Shown piece after piece: positions 24,190-33,401 of a DNA stretch of 35,307 nucleotides. The position numbers and the translations under genes were made by a program. Each line of letters starts with the position of its first letter. The first letter of the stretch is position 1. The notes beneath the pieces were generated by a model. It searched no databases. It worked only from the letters and a program-made list of their open reading frames with translations, and was not told where the DNA came from. This stretch comes from Candidatus Hydrogenedentota bacterium (GTDB lineage: Bacteria; Hydrogenedentota; Hydrogenedentia; Hydrogenedentales; GCA-2746185), in NCBI GenBank assembly GCA_947486375.1, contig CANKTP010000014.1, positions 1 through 35,307 on the forward strand, given 5' to 3'.

Positions 24190-25794
24190 ATGTCCGCTAA
24201 TGCACAAACGCCCCTGCGCACCCTCACCGATGAAATCCTCGCCACGGAGGCCGTGCTTCGCGAGGGCGGGGGGCGGAGCGGCTGGGAACGGCAGCGCCGT
24301 CTCGGGCGGCTCCCGGCACGTGAGCGCATTCAGTTGTTACTGGATCCGGGCGCGGCGTTCCTCGAGGTCAATCTCTGGGCGGCCTATGGCATGTACGAGG
24401 AAGTCGGGGGCGTGCCCAGCGCGGGACTTGTCACCGGCATCGGACCGGTATGCGGGCGCGATTGTCTCATCGTCGCGAACGATGCCACCGTCAAGGCCGG
24501 CACGTTCTTTCCGCAGACCTGCAAAAAGATGTTGCGCGCGCAACGCATCGCCTTCGAGTGTTCGTTGCCGCTGCTTTACCTCGTCGATTCCGCCGGCGCC
24601 TATCTCCCGATGCAGGACGAGGTGTTTCCCGACGAGGACGACTTTGGCCGCATCTTCCGGAACAACTCGGTGTTGTCCGCGGCGGGCATCCCGCAATACG
24701 CCGCCATCATGGGCAATTGCATCGCGGGCGGGGCGTATCTGCCGGTGCTCAGCGACAAAATCCTGATGACCGAGGGCAGCGGCCTCTACCTCGCGGGGCC
24801 CGCGCTGGTGAAGGCGGCCATCGGCCAGGAGGCGGACCCGGAGGAGTTGGGCGGCGCGGCCATGCACGCCGAGATCAGCGGCACGGTCGATTTCAGGGAA
24901 CCCAACGACGAGGCCTGCCTCGCGCGGTTGCGCTTGTTGGTCGACCTACTTCCGGAAGCCGCGCCGTACGCCGCGCCCGGAGCGCCCGGCTCCGATCCGC
25001 AATCGCTCTATGACCTCATCGACGTGAACGGGCGAAAAGAGTACGACACGCGCAAGATCATCGACTGCATCATCGACGCGGGGACGTGGCAGGAGTTCAA
25101 GCCCGACTATGGCCAGACCATCGTCTGCGGCTTCGCGCGGTTCGGCGGTCGCCCCGCAGGCATCGTGGCGAACCAACGCCGGCGTTGCCACTCGAAGAGC
25201 GAAGGCCTGCAGATCGGCGGCGTGATTTATCCCGACAGCGCCGACAAGGCGGCACGGTTCATCATGGACTGCAACCAGACCCATGTCCCGATCGTATTCC
25301 TGCAGGACGTGATGGGGTTCATGGTCGGCCGCGACGCCGAACAGTCGGGCATCATCCGCAGCGGCGCTAAACTGGTCAACGCGGTGAGCAATTGCATCGT
25401 GCCGAAGATCACCGTCATTGTGGGCGGGTCCTTCGGCGCGGGCAACTACGCGATGTGCGGCAAGGCCTACGACCCGACGTTCATCTTCGCGTGGCCCAAC
25501 GCCAAGTACGCCGTCATGGGCGCCGAGCAGGCCTCGGGCGTCATCTTCGACATCCACAAGCGGGCCGCCGAGCGCGACGGCCACGGCCTCGACGCGGCGG
25601 AACTCGAGGCGCTCCGCGCGAAGATCCGCGCCGGCTACGTGGAGAAGACGGACATCCGTTACGGTGCGGCGCGCGGCTGGGTGGACGGCATCATCGCGCC
25701 GCACACGACGCGGGACGTGCTCGTCAGCGCCATCCGGCTCGTGGGGCGCGAACGTCCATCGAGGCGGTTCCACTCGGGCGTCTTGCAGGTATAG
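24190..25794 (+). CDS. Acyl-CoA carboxylase beta (carboxyltransferase) subunit, methylcrotonyl-CoA carboxylase-like
   Basis: LPARERIQLLLDPGAAFLEVNLWAAYGMY, LPLLYLVDSAGAYLPMQDEVFPDEDDFGRIFRNNSVLSAAGIPQYAAIMGNCIAGGAYLPVLSD, GGSFGAGNYAMCGKAYDPTFIFAWPNAKYAVMGAEQASGV. Confidence 0.95.
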   Translation: MSANAQTPLRTLTDEILATEAVLREGGGRSGWERQRRLGRLPARERIQLLLDPGAAFLEVNLWAAYGMYEEVGGVPSAGLVTGIGPVCGRDCLIVANDATVKAGTFFPQTCKKMLRAQRIAFECSLPLLYLVDSAGAYLPMQDEVFPDEDDFGRIFRNNSVLSAAGIPQYAAIMGNCIAGGAYLPVLSDKILMTEGSGLYLAGPALVKAAIGQEADPEELGGAAMHAEISGTVDFREPNDEACLARLRLLVDLLPEAAPYAAPGAPGSDPQSLYDLIDVNGRKEYDTRKIIDCIIDAGTWQEFKPDYGQTIVCGFARFGGRPAGIVANQRRRCHSKSEGLQIGGVIYPDSADKAARFIMDCNQTHVPIVFLQDVMGFMVGRDAEQSGIIRSGAKLVNAVSNCIVPKITVIVGGSFGAGNYAMCGKAYDPTFIFAWPNAKYAVMGAEQASGVIFDIHKRAAERDGHGLDAAELEALRAKIRAGYVEKTDIRYGAARGWVDGIIAPHTTRDVLVSAIRLVGRERPSRRFHSGVLQV

Positions 25795-25922
25795 GAAATT
25801 AGGGACAGTCACCTATTATTCGAATTGTCCGGTTGAGTTGCGTAACGGGGATCGCCCCAGCGCAACTGGAGACCGCGACGGTCCCGTACTCATCGAATAA
25901 TAGGTGACTGTCCCTAATTTCC
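25794..25922. repeat. Palindromic element (copy D), 129 bp
   Basis: GGAAATTAGGGACAGTCACCTATTATTCGA 25794-25823 and exact reverse complement 25893-25922; 69-nt core unlike the copy C core. Confidence 0.95.
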
Positions 25923-26513
25923 TGCCAGCGCCTTCGAGACAACCGCACGCAAATCGTCCGGTATCGGCAAGGACAACGCGGCCTGATGCGCCGCTTCCGA
26001 CATCTTCGTCCACGTCTTGCGGATGACGCCGATCAACTTTTCTTCGTCCATGTCGTCGCGCCGCGCAAATTCGCCGAGATGATACTCGATGAACACAAGG
26101 CAGGCGGCGTCCTCCAGTGCCTGGGTCTCCGCGTTTATTCGTAGGTCTTTCTTCTGTAGGAGTTCCTGGACCCGCGCGATGGTCCCGGTATCGTACCCGG
26201 CCTTTACCAGCAACGCGCCCGCCTCGTCCGCGTGAAAACGGTAGAGTCGCGTTCGCCACGCATGGTATCCCGCGCGCGTCATTGGGAATTCGTTTCGCGG
26301 AATCGCCCAACGCCGCAGGTGCTGCGCCCGCACCGCGAGCCGCAACGCCTCCGATGCGCCGGGATGGATTCGGTCCAGCCATGCGCTCATGCGGCGGCCA
26401 TAGATCAGTTCCTTCGCCTGCTCGACGCTTTCGGCCAGTTCCCGGTTCGGGTCTGCCGCGTTGGCTTCGTCGATTAACTCGATCGCCCGTTCGAACTTCG
26501 ATTTGCCGGTCAT
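25914..26513 (-). CDS. DUF4202 domain protein
   Basis: FERAIELIDEANAADPN..., ELIYGRRMSAWLDRIHPGASEALRLAVRAQHLRRWAIPRNEFPMTRAGYHAWR...IRKTWTKMSEAAHQAAL; start overlaps the upstream stop (ATGA); stop TAG lies in the element arm. Confidence 0.9.
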   Translation of the reverse strand: MTGKSKFERAIELIDEANAADPNRELAESVEQAKELIYGRRMSAWLDRIHPGASEALRLAVRAQHLRRWAIPRNEFPMTRAGYHAWRTRLYRFHADEAGALLVKAGYDTGTIARVQELLQKKDLRINAETQALEDAACLVFIEYHLGEFARRDDMDEEKLIGVIRKTWTKMSEAAHQAALSLPIPDDLRAVVSKALAGN

Positions 26514-29221
26514 TTTTCCCTCACGAGGCGGAAGCCGCGATAGGCCTCGCCGGCCATCGGCTCGCGCATGCGGCCATCGGCGGGTTGATCGGCGCTGCCG
26601 CCCATCAGCTTCCCGGCGCCGTCCTTGTCGGCGGTCCATTCGGCCGCGTTGCCGCCAAGGTCGAAGACCAGGAGGTCATCTCCCCTGCCCGCATGCATGC
26701 CCACTTCGCGGAGCAAGGGCGCGGCGCCCTCGAGCGCCGCGATGGACGCGACGAGGCGTTTCGCGTCGTCGGGGTTGGGGGCGAATCCGGCCCAGTAGTC
26801 GAGCGTGTTCTCGGCACCTTCGGCGGACTTGTAGAGAATCTTGGATTCGTCCTCGTTCGGGAGGCGATAGGCCGCGCCGATCCGCTCGGAGAGGGCCTTC
26901 GCATACACCGTCGCCTGCTCGAACGAGATTCCATTCGCGGGGAAGTTCTCGGTGCCGGGTTCGACGGCATAGTCCGGCATGAGCGACGCATACTGGGCGC
27001 GGGTGATCTCGAAGCGGCTGATCTCGAGGCCTTCGTAGGCGACGATCTCGGGGACAAGCGCGCCGCTCTCGCGATTGCCATGGAGGCGTCCGTCGCGCGC
27101 GATTGTGCTTATCTTCAGCGCGATGTCCAAGGGCGAGCCTTTCTTCACGGCGGGATTTTTCGGTTGCTCGGACTTGAAGAAATGCCGTGCGAACCAGGCG
27201 AGGTCCTCGTCGACCTTACGCTTCTGGTGTTGATACTTCTGCAAGCCGTGGGGTTCGCCGGGAAATAGAATGAACTTCACGTCGGTCTTGCCGAACTGTT
27301 GCAGGGCGCGAAAATGCGACCAACCCTGGCCGGGCGGCACGGCGCGGTCCTCCGTGCCGAAGTAGATGATCGTGGGCGCGGTGACTTTGTCGAGCCGGAA
27401 GAACGGGGACTTCTCGATGTATCGCTGCGGGTCCTCGAAGGGCGATGCGCCGAGGTAGTAGTTGTCGAACGATGCGCCGAAATCGACATTGCCCCAGTCG
27501 CTGATCCATTCGACGTCCCCGGCGCCCGCGGAGATGGCCTTGTAGCGCGGGTTTCGCGTGACGAGCTCGATCGAGAGGATGGAGCCGTTCGACCAGCCCA
27601 TCGTCGCGAGGCGATCCGGATCGGCGAGGCCCCGCGCAATGAGCGTGTCCACGCCGGCCTCGATGTCGGGTATCTCGAGGTCGTAGTAATTGCCGCCGCC
27701 GATCGAGTCGGACCAATCGAGGCCGTAGTTCGCGCTGCCGTGGTAGTTCACCTCGAGCACGAGGGCGCCTTCCTGCGCGAGCAAGACCTTTGGAGCGCCC
27801 CAGCCCTGGCGCCATTCGTCGGTGTCGGTGCCCATCGGCCCGCCGTGGATCGAGAGGATCAACGGATACTTCGTCCCCTCCTGGTATCCAATCGGGTAAT
27901 AGACAATGCCATCGACGCGATCGCCGCGCGCGCCCACCCAGTCGATTACCTCGGCCTTGGGCTTGGGCTTCTTGTCGTAGTTCGGATTGAGCTTGGTCAG
28001 GATGGTCTCGCCGCGAATCGAGCGGCCCCGAAGATCGGCGGCGACCCACTGCGACGGCACATCCGCCTTCGAGTAGCGATAGACCAGTGTGTCGCGATCC
28101 GGGCCGAGTTCCCAGCCGTACATGTTCGCGACATGATCGCCACCGATTTCTGACATGGACCAACGGTCGCCTTGCTTCGAATAGCGCGCCGGTTTGTATC
28201 GCACTCCATCGGAAAGAAGCGCGATGAACCCGACCCGCGTCGCATGGACGGTTGGGGACCCGAGGCCGCGTGACCATGCGAGGTCAACCTGCGTGAGCGA
28301 CCCGGTGGCGCGATCGCAGTAGTAGACCTGGTTGACGTAGCCCGTGATGTATACCGGATGTTTCGATACCGGCGCGGTGACGTAGAAGCCCTTGCTGTCC
28401 GGCGTCCAGTCGATATCCCGCGCGAGCAAGCGTTTGTCGGCGAAAAGTTGCGTCGACGCGCCGGTGTCGAGGTTCGTGAGGAACGTGAAGGGGAAGGCCT
28501 TGTGATCGAACTCGAAGCTCAGGCTTCGCGCGTGGCGCGTGACTGCCCAGCGGCCGTCCGGCGAGACCCATAACTCCTCCATCCAATCCGTGTTCGAGGT
28601 GACGCGAGTGACCTTCTTCTCGTTGACATCCAGCAGGAACAGGCGCACGGGGGGCTCGTGTTCGGCGTCCTCGACGACGTTGGAGGTGTCCTTGTCTTTC
28701 TTGATCGTCGCCTCGACCAGCGTCGGGTCTTCCTGGGCGATAAACGCGATGGTGTCCTTGTCTTTCCACGCATATCCCGCGATGCCCCGCTGGAGAGAGG
28801 TGACGTGCCACGGTTCGCCGCCATTGGGACGAATCAGCCAGAGCTGGGTCTCGGCGAGGTTGTCCTTCTTCTCGGGGGATTCGGGCAACGGGCGCGTGCT
28901 GATGACGCTGATGAGCTTGCCGTCCGGCGACCACCTTGGCGACGAGTACAGCGACTGCCCGCGCGTCAGTTGGATTTCCTGTTTTCCGTCGAGCGATGTG
29001 AGGAACAGATTGGCAATGCGCTTGCCCTTTTCCTTGTCCATCTGGGACTTGCACCACACAGCCCAACGCCCATCGGGGGCAATCTGGAACCCAACACCGG
29101 TCTCCGCGAGGAGGATGTCGTCGGGGGTCCATTTTGAATCGTCGGCGTGGGCGAAGATGGACAGGGATAGGGCGACTAGACAGGTCACAACTAGACTCGG
29201 AGTGGGGTTTTCGCAGTGCAT
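26510..29221 (-). CDS. S9 prolyl-oligopeptidase-family peptidase fused to a C-terminal FGE-sulfatase (SUMF1-like) domain
   Basis: Signal peptide; LILSIHGGPMGTDTDEW, ATMGWSNGSILSIELVTRNP, LFPGEPHGLQ triad regions; then FEITRAQYASLMPDYAVEPGTENFPANGISFEQATVYAKALSERIGAAYRLPNEDESKILY...NTLDYWAGFAPNPDDAKRL...LLVFDLGGNAAEWTAD...GGSADQP...YRGFRLV. Confidence 0.92.
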   Translation of the reverse strand: MHCENPTPSLVVTCLVALSLSIFAHADDSKWTPDDILLAETGVGFQIAPDGRWAVWCKSQMDKEKGKRIANLFLTSLDGKQEIQLTRGQSLYSSPRWSPDGKLISVISTRPLPESPEKKDNLAETQLWLIRPNGGEPWHVTSLQRGIAGYAWKDKDTIAFIAQEDPTLVEATIKKDKDTSNVVEDAEHEPPVRLFLLDVNEKKVTRVTSNTDWMEELWVSPDGRWAVTRHARSLSFEFDHKAFPFTFLTNLDTGASTQLFADKRLLARDIDWTPDSKGFYVTAPVSKHPVYITGYVNQVYYCDRATGSLTQVDLAWSRGLGSPTVHATRVGFIALLSDGVRYKPARYSKQGDRWSMSEIGGDHVANMYGWELGPDRDTLVYRYSKADVPSQWVAADLRGRSIRGETILTKLNPNYDKKPKPKAEVIDWVGARGDRVDGIVYYPIGYQEGTKYPLILSIHGGPMGTDTDEWRQGWGAPKVLLAQEGALVLEVNYHGSANYGLDWSDSIGGGNYYDLEIPDIEAGVDTLIARGLADPDRLATMGWSNGSILSIELVTRNPRYKAISAGAGDVEWISDWGNVDFGASFDNYYLGASPFEDPQRYIEKSPFFRLDKVTAPTIIYFGTEDRAVPPGQGWSHFRALQQFGKTDVKFILFPGEPHGLQKYQHQKRKVDEDLAWFARHFFKSEQPKNPAVKKGSPLDIALKISTIARDGRLHGNRESGALVPEIVAYEGLEISRFEITRAQYASLMPDYAVEPGTENFPANGISFEQATVYAKALSERIGAAYRLPNEDESKILYKSAEGAENTLDYWAGFAPNPDDAKRLVASIAALEGAAPLLREVGMHAGRGDDLLVFDLGGNAAEWTADKDGAGKLMGGSADQPADGRMREPMAGEAYRGFRLVREK

Positions 29222-29310
29222 GGAAATCCTCCCGTCGGGTTACGGCATTCTATGCGGGACGAGGAGGAAGCGCAAGGGGGTATTCACGGAGCATGCGTCA
29301 GTAACGTTGA

Positions 29311-29349
29311 GAATGGACGATATGGACACGATGGACAATATGGACGGAC
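29311..29349. repeat. 9-nt-periodic repeat (AATGGACG ATATGGACA CGATGGACA ATATGGACG), copy 2
   Basis: Four consecutive ATGGAC units with 9-nt spacing. Confidence 0.7.
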
Positions 29350-29388
29350 GGGGTGGCGACTCGCGAGCAAATCGGCGAGCGGAAACAC

Positions 29389-29907
29389 TCAGTGCCCCTG
29401 CAAGCGCCGGCGAAACCGCTCGAACCACGAGCCGCTCTCCTCGTCTTGGATGAGGTCATGAAGCGCCTCGGGGTCGGGCGCGGCGACGAGGGACTCGACG
29501 AAGGCGTTGCGGTTGAGGAGGTGGGAGATGCCGGCGAGGGTGCGGACGTGTATGTTGAACTCGCGGCGAGGGGAAATGAGCAGAATGATGAGGCGGGCTG
29601 GGGAACCGTCGAGGCTGTCCCACGGGATGCCCTCGGGCGCGGTGGCGAGGGCGGCGATGCGGCGGTCGATGCGGTCGGAGGCCGCGTGCGGCAAGGCGAT
29701 GCCGTGTTCCATCCCGGTGCTGAGGGAATGTTCGCGGGCGGAGACGATGCCGGTGGCGTGTTCGCGGAACTCGGCGGGGAGGTCGCCTGCGGCAATGAGG
29801 AGGTCGACGAGGGACTCGATGGCGGCGTATTTATCGGGCGCGTCGAGGGAAGTCGCGATGGCCCCCGGGTGAACCAGGTCGCCGAGGAGGATGGCGGCGT
29901 TGGTCAT
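29389..29907 (-). CDS. PTS EIIA type-2 domain protein (PtsN/fructose-type)
   Basis: AIESLVDLLIAAGDLP...VSAREHSLSTGMEHGIALPHAASDRIDRRIAALATAPEGIPWDSLDGSPARLIILLISPRREFNIHVRTLAGISHLL. Confidence 0.9.
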   Translation of the reverse strand: MTNAAILLGDLVHPGAIATSLDAPDKYAAIESLVDLLIAAGDLPAEFREHATGIVSAREHSLSTGMEHGIALPHAASDRIDRRIAALATAPEGIPWDSLDGSPARLIILLISPRREFNIHVRTLAGISHLLNRNAFVESLVAAPDPEALHDLIQDEESGSWFERFRRRLQGH

Positions 29908-30031
29908 GGGCCAGGGCTCCGGGATAGGATCGTGATCGTCATGTGGCACGCGCCCCGGGCAAGATCGCCCCCAAAGGGACGTTGCTTCGCATGTCGCGAT
30001 GATGTGGTGACAATATCAAGAACCTAGGTCA

Positions 30032-31957
30032 CTAATATATCAGTTGAAACTCGGGCAGCATGGCGACGGCCCAGAGCAGGTCCTCGACGCCTTGGGTACC
30101 GGCGCCTGTCGAAAGAATTTCGAGCGCGGCGGTCCGTTCGGCGGCGGTGGGGGGGCGTTGCAGGGCCATTCGATAGACCGTCTCGGTGAGCATCGCCGGG
30201 TCGACGAGGCCGCTTTCGACCAAGGCCGCCGCGCCCTTGCTAAGGAAACCGGCGAGGCGTTCGCCGTTGCTCAACTCGAGCGCCTGGAGGGTCGTATATT
30301 CCGTCTGCCGCCGCGTCACCACCTGTTCGCGGTTGGGCCGGCCGAGGGCTCGCGTGAGCGAGTCCGCGGGAATGCGCCACGCGCGGACGCCGACGCCGGG
30401 CGCGGGGACGTGGTCGTCCGAAATCGCGAATTGGGGTCCCTCCTGCCAGACGCCGGTGACGCGCGAGAGGGCGTCGAGAAATTCTTCCGCGGTCATGCGC
30501 CGGGCGAGCGGACCTTGGAAGGCGTAGGGCGCCTTCGGGTCGATCGGCCCGGCCTCCTCGCTGGCGAGCTGATAGGCCTTCGAGCTCATGATGGTCCAGA
30601 GTAGTTTGCGAAGATCGTATTCGTTGTCGACGAAATCCGCCGCGAGCCAGTCGAGCAAATCGGGGTCCCAAGGGCGACGGCCCATGTCGTCGAGGGGCTC
30701 GACGAGTCCGCGACCCATGAGTTGCGCCCAGACGCGATTGACGATGGTGCGCGCGAAGCGACCGTTCTCGGGGCTGGTCACGATATTCGCGAGGGCCTTC
30801 GTGCGTTCGCCCCGCGAGAGGCCCTCGTCGACGCCGCCGAGTTCGGGCCAGAGGAATTTCGTCATCGACTTTTTACCCGTGGGGACGTCGCAACGGACGA
30901 GTTCGAGCGCGTCGGTCGAGAAGAACGCGGCCATGCCGTAGGAGTCGGTCAGCTTCCAGTTGTCGATGAAACTGTCGTGGCACGAGGCGCACTTGAGGTT
31001 GACGCCGAGGAACACCTGCGAGACGCTTCGCGCCGCCTGTACCGGGGGCAGCTCCGCGGCGGGCACGACGCCGCGCCAGACGATGCCGTCGCTGAATCCG
31101 CGCGAGGACTCGGCGGGATGGATCAACTCCTGGACGAACAGGTCGTAAGGTTTGTTGTAGTAGAGCGCCTCGTAGAGCCAGCCGGTGATCTGTTTGCGCC
31201 CGCCGTCGATGTAACCGGTCCCTTGAAAATCGTTGCGCAGGGCATCGTTCCAAAAGCCGATCCAATGCTCGGCGTAGTCGCGGTCCGAGGCGAGCAATTC
31301 GCGCACCAGCGTCTGCCGCTTGCGCACGCTGTTCCGCTCGATGAATTCCTCCAGTTGCGCCGTCGCCGGCAATAGGCCCGTCGCATCGAGCCAGGCCCGC
31401 CGCGCAAATACGGAATCCGGAATCAGCGCAGGCGCGTCGATGCCCTTGTCCCCGAAGTATCGCGCGATGAAGCGGTCGACCGGGTGGATGGAGCCGTGGA
31501 TGCCCGGCAGGTTGGGGACCTCCGGACGGCGCGGGGCGATTGGGGCTTCCCAGGTGTCGACGGTGGGTTTCGAGAAGTCCCACACAATGCCCTGGTCGAT
31601 CCAGAGGCGGAGGATGTCGATCTGTTCCGGCGTGAGGCGCGGCTCTTTCGGCGGCATGACGAGTTTGTCGTCCAAACCCGAGACCAATTGGATCAAACGG
31701 CTCGACGGGCTATTGCCCTCGACCGCGACTGGGCCGTGATCGGAGCCCTTGAGAAACAGTTCGCGCGTGTCCATCCGCAATCCGCCGCGAGCCAGCCCGC
31801 CGCCGTGGCACTGATAACACCGCGCCGTGAGGATGGGATGGACGTCTTGTTCGAAGGAGATGGCCCGCGCAGGCGCGCCCGGCACGGCTTGTTGCGCGAA
31901 GGCGATCGGCATCGCGAAAGCAATCGCGGTGGCCAGTAACAATCGAATCGGATTCAT
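30032..31957 (-). CDS. PSCyt1 / DUF1549 / DUF1553 planctomycete-type cytochrome protein
   Basis: Signal peptide; CYQCHGGGLARGGLRMDTRELFLKGSDHGPVAVEGNSPSSRLIQLVSG; KCASCHDSFIDNWKLTDSYGMAAFF; GRFARTIVNRVWAQLMGRGLVEPLDDMG. Confidence 0.92.
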   Translation of the reverse strand: MNPIRLLLATAIAFAMPIAFAQQAVPGAPARAISFEQDVHPILTARCYQCHGGGLARGGLRMDTRELFLKGSDHGPVAVEGNSPSSRLIQLVSGLDDKLVMPPKEPRLTPEQIDILRLWIDQGIVWDFSKPTVDTWEAPIAPRRPEVPNLPGIHGSIHPVDRFIARYFGDKGIDAPALIPDSVFARRAWLDATGLLPATAQLEEFIERNSVRKRQTLVRELLASDRDYAEHWIGFWNDALRNDFQGTGYIDGGRKQITGWLYEALYYNKPYDLFVQELIHPAESSRGFSDGIVWRGVVPAAELPPVQAARSVSQVFLGVNLKCASCHDSFIDNWKLTDSYGMAAFFSTDALELVRCDVPTGKKSMTKFLWPELGGVDEGLSRGERTKALANIVTSPENGRFARTIVNRVWAQLMGRGLVEPLDDMGRRPWDPDLLDWLAADFVDNEYDLRKLLWTIMSSKAYQLASEEAGPIDPKAPYAFQGPLARRMTAEEFLDALSRVTGVWQEGPQFAISDDHVPAPGVGVRAWRIPADSLTRALGRPNREQVVTRRQTEYTTLQALELSNGERLAGFLSKGAAALVESGLVDPAMLTETVYRMALQRPPTAAERTAALEILSTGAGTQGVEDLLWAVAMLPEFQLIY

Positions 31958-32036
31958 CGAAAAGCCTACTCCCCATTCTCTTCAATCATGATACCACCGG
32001 TCACCGGGCAGGACAGCGCGGCTGGTTGGCGGGCGC

Positions 32037-33380
32037 TCAATCCGTCAAGTCACCGAACTCGCCCGGGGCGTTTCGTAGGCGCCGCTCCAAATCCGAGACG
32101 GCGGTAAAATACCACGCGCGCCCTATTTTAGTTTTTTCCAACAGTCCGCGCCCGCCCAGGTCGAGGAGATCTGCCCGGGCTGTTTGCTTGACGACATCGT
32201 GGCTATGGCGATGCGACTCGACGCTGTAGTGCTGTCCGGGATGCCGCAAGGCGTGGCCAATCAAGGCGCGTTGCCGATGATTTAACACGCGCGTTCCCTT
32301 CAGTCTCGAAACGAGGGCCTGGACCTCGCGGCCTTTCCGGTCGAGGTACTCGTGAAGCGCGCCCATCGCCTCGTGGATGACATCGAGTTGATGCACGATG
32401 AAATAGGTCAAGTCATTGTCGTCGGACTCGGTGTAGAGGTAGGCAAGGCTGTAATTTCTTCTCGATCGCAGCAGTATCCGCGATATCGAGATGTATTCGA
32501 AGAGCCAATATCCATGCCGGAGCATGCTCCAATAGAACAACGCCCGCGCCGTCCTGCCGTTTCCATCCACGAAGGGATGATCGTAGGCGAGCCAAAAATG
32601 GACGACGATCGCGCGAATGGCCGGATGCACGAAATGCCCGGGCGTGTCCCCGTTTGCGAAGGCGCAGAGTTTCTCGATACGCGGGCCCAGGCTCGCCGGG
32701 CTCGGAGGAACATGGAACAGCTCCCCGTTTTCATCGACCACCGCGATGTCGCCGTCTTCCGCCGTTCGAAAACGCCCCTCGGCGGTGGCGTCTCGAAGGG
32801 TGTCATGCGTCACCATCTGGTGGATGTCGAGGAGCAATCCCAGCGTCAGCGGTTGGTCCTTGATGCCACGCAGGCGTCTCATGGTCCGATAGTTGTTCAC
32901 GATCATCTGTTCGCTACGATCGCGGGCGGGCCGTCCGGTTCGCAGCATGTCCTTGGCGATCTGGCTTGTCGTCGCCGCGCCCTCGAGTTGGCTCGAGGTG
33001 ATCGCTTCCTCCATGAGCGAACTCACATAATACCGTTCTTGGGTCTCGGGGTTCGTGATGGGATCGGGGGTTGAAACGGTCCCACCCGCGCCCAAGTCAA
33101 TTCGATGGAGGCGTTCCGGTATGTTCGCGCCCTCGGTGTACACGAAGGGCCTCCCTTGGGTATCCTCCAAGGGTATTTGTTGGTAGGCCCCCGAGCGATG
33201 AAGCTTCAACGCGAACCACCATTCCTCGTGGGACAGGTCCCCCGGCGGTGGGTGGCGACGAAGCTTGTCCCAGTGGAGATACGCGCTCCGATGATCCGGT
33301 ACCATGGCCGCGATTTGCTGGAAGCGTTCCGGGCTCGGGATGTGGCGATGGAGTGATGGAGGTTTTTGTGGTTTTCTCAT
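32037..33380 (-). CDS. Fic family protein
   Basis: HPFVDGNGRTARALFYWSMLRHGYW Fic core; N-terminal TSSQLEGA inhibitory-helix-like motif; start MRKPQKPP at 33380. Confidence 0.93.
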   Translation of the reverse strand: MRKPQKPPSLHRHIPSPERFQQIAAMVPDHRSAYLHWDKLRRHPPPGDLSHEEWWFALKLHRSGAYQQIPLEDTQGRPFVYTEGANIPERLHRIDLGAGGTVSTPDPITNPETQERYYVSSLMEEAITSSQLEGAATTSQIAKDMLRTGRPARDRSEQMIVNNYRTMRRLRGIKDQPLTLGLLLDIHQMVTHDTLRDATAEGRFRTAEDGDIAVVDENGELFHVPPSPASLGPRIEKLCAFANGDTPGHFVHPAIRAIVVHFWLAYDHPFVDGNGRTARALFYWSMLRHGYWLFEYISISRILLRSRRNYSLAYLYTESDDNDLTYFIVHQLDVIHEAMGALHEYLDRKGREVQALVSRLKGTRVLNHRQRALIGHALRHPGQHYSVESHRHSHDVVKQTARADLLDLGGRGLLEKTKIGRAWYFTAVSDLERRLRNAPGEFGDLTD

Positions 33381-33401
33381 GTCTTTTGGCTCCAAGGGAT
33401 A

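Noticed and set aside
4722-25922. Palindromic elements considered as a CRISPR-like array
   Set aside because: Copies are kilobases apart, each an inverted pair rather than direct repeats with spacers; no cas genes.
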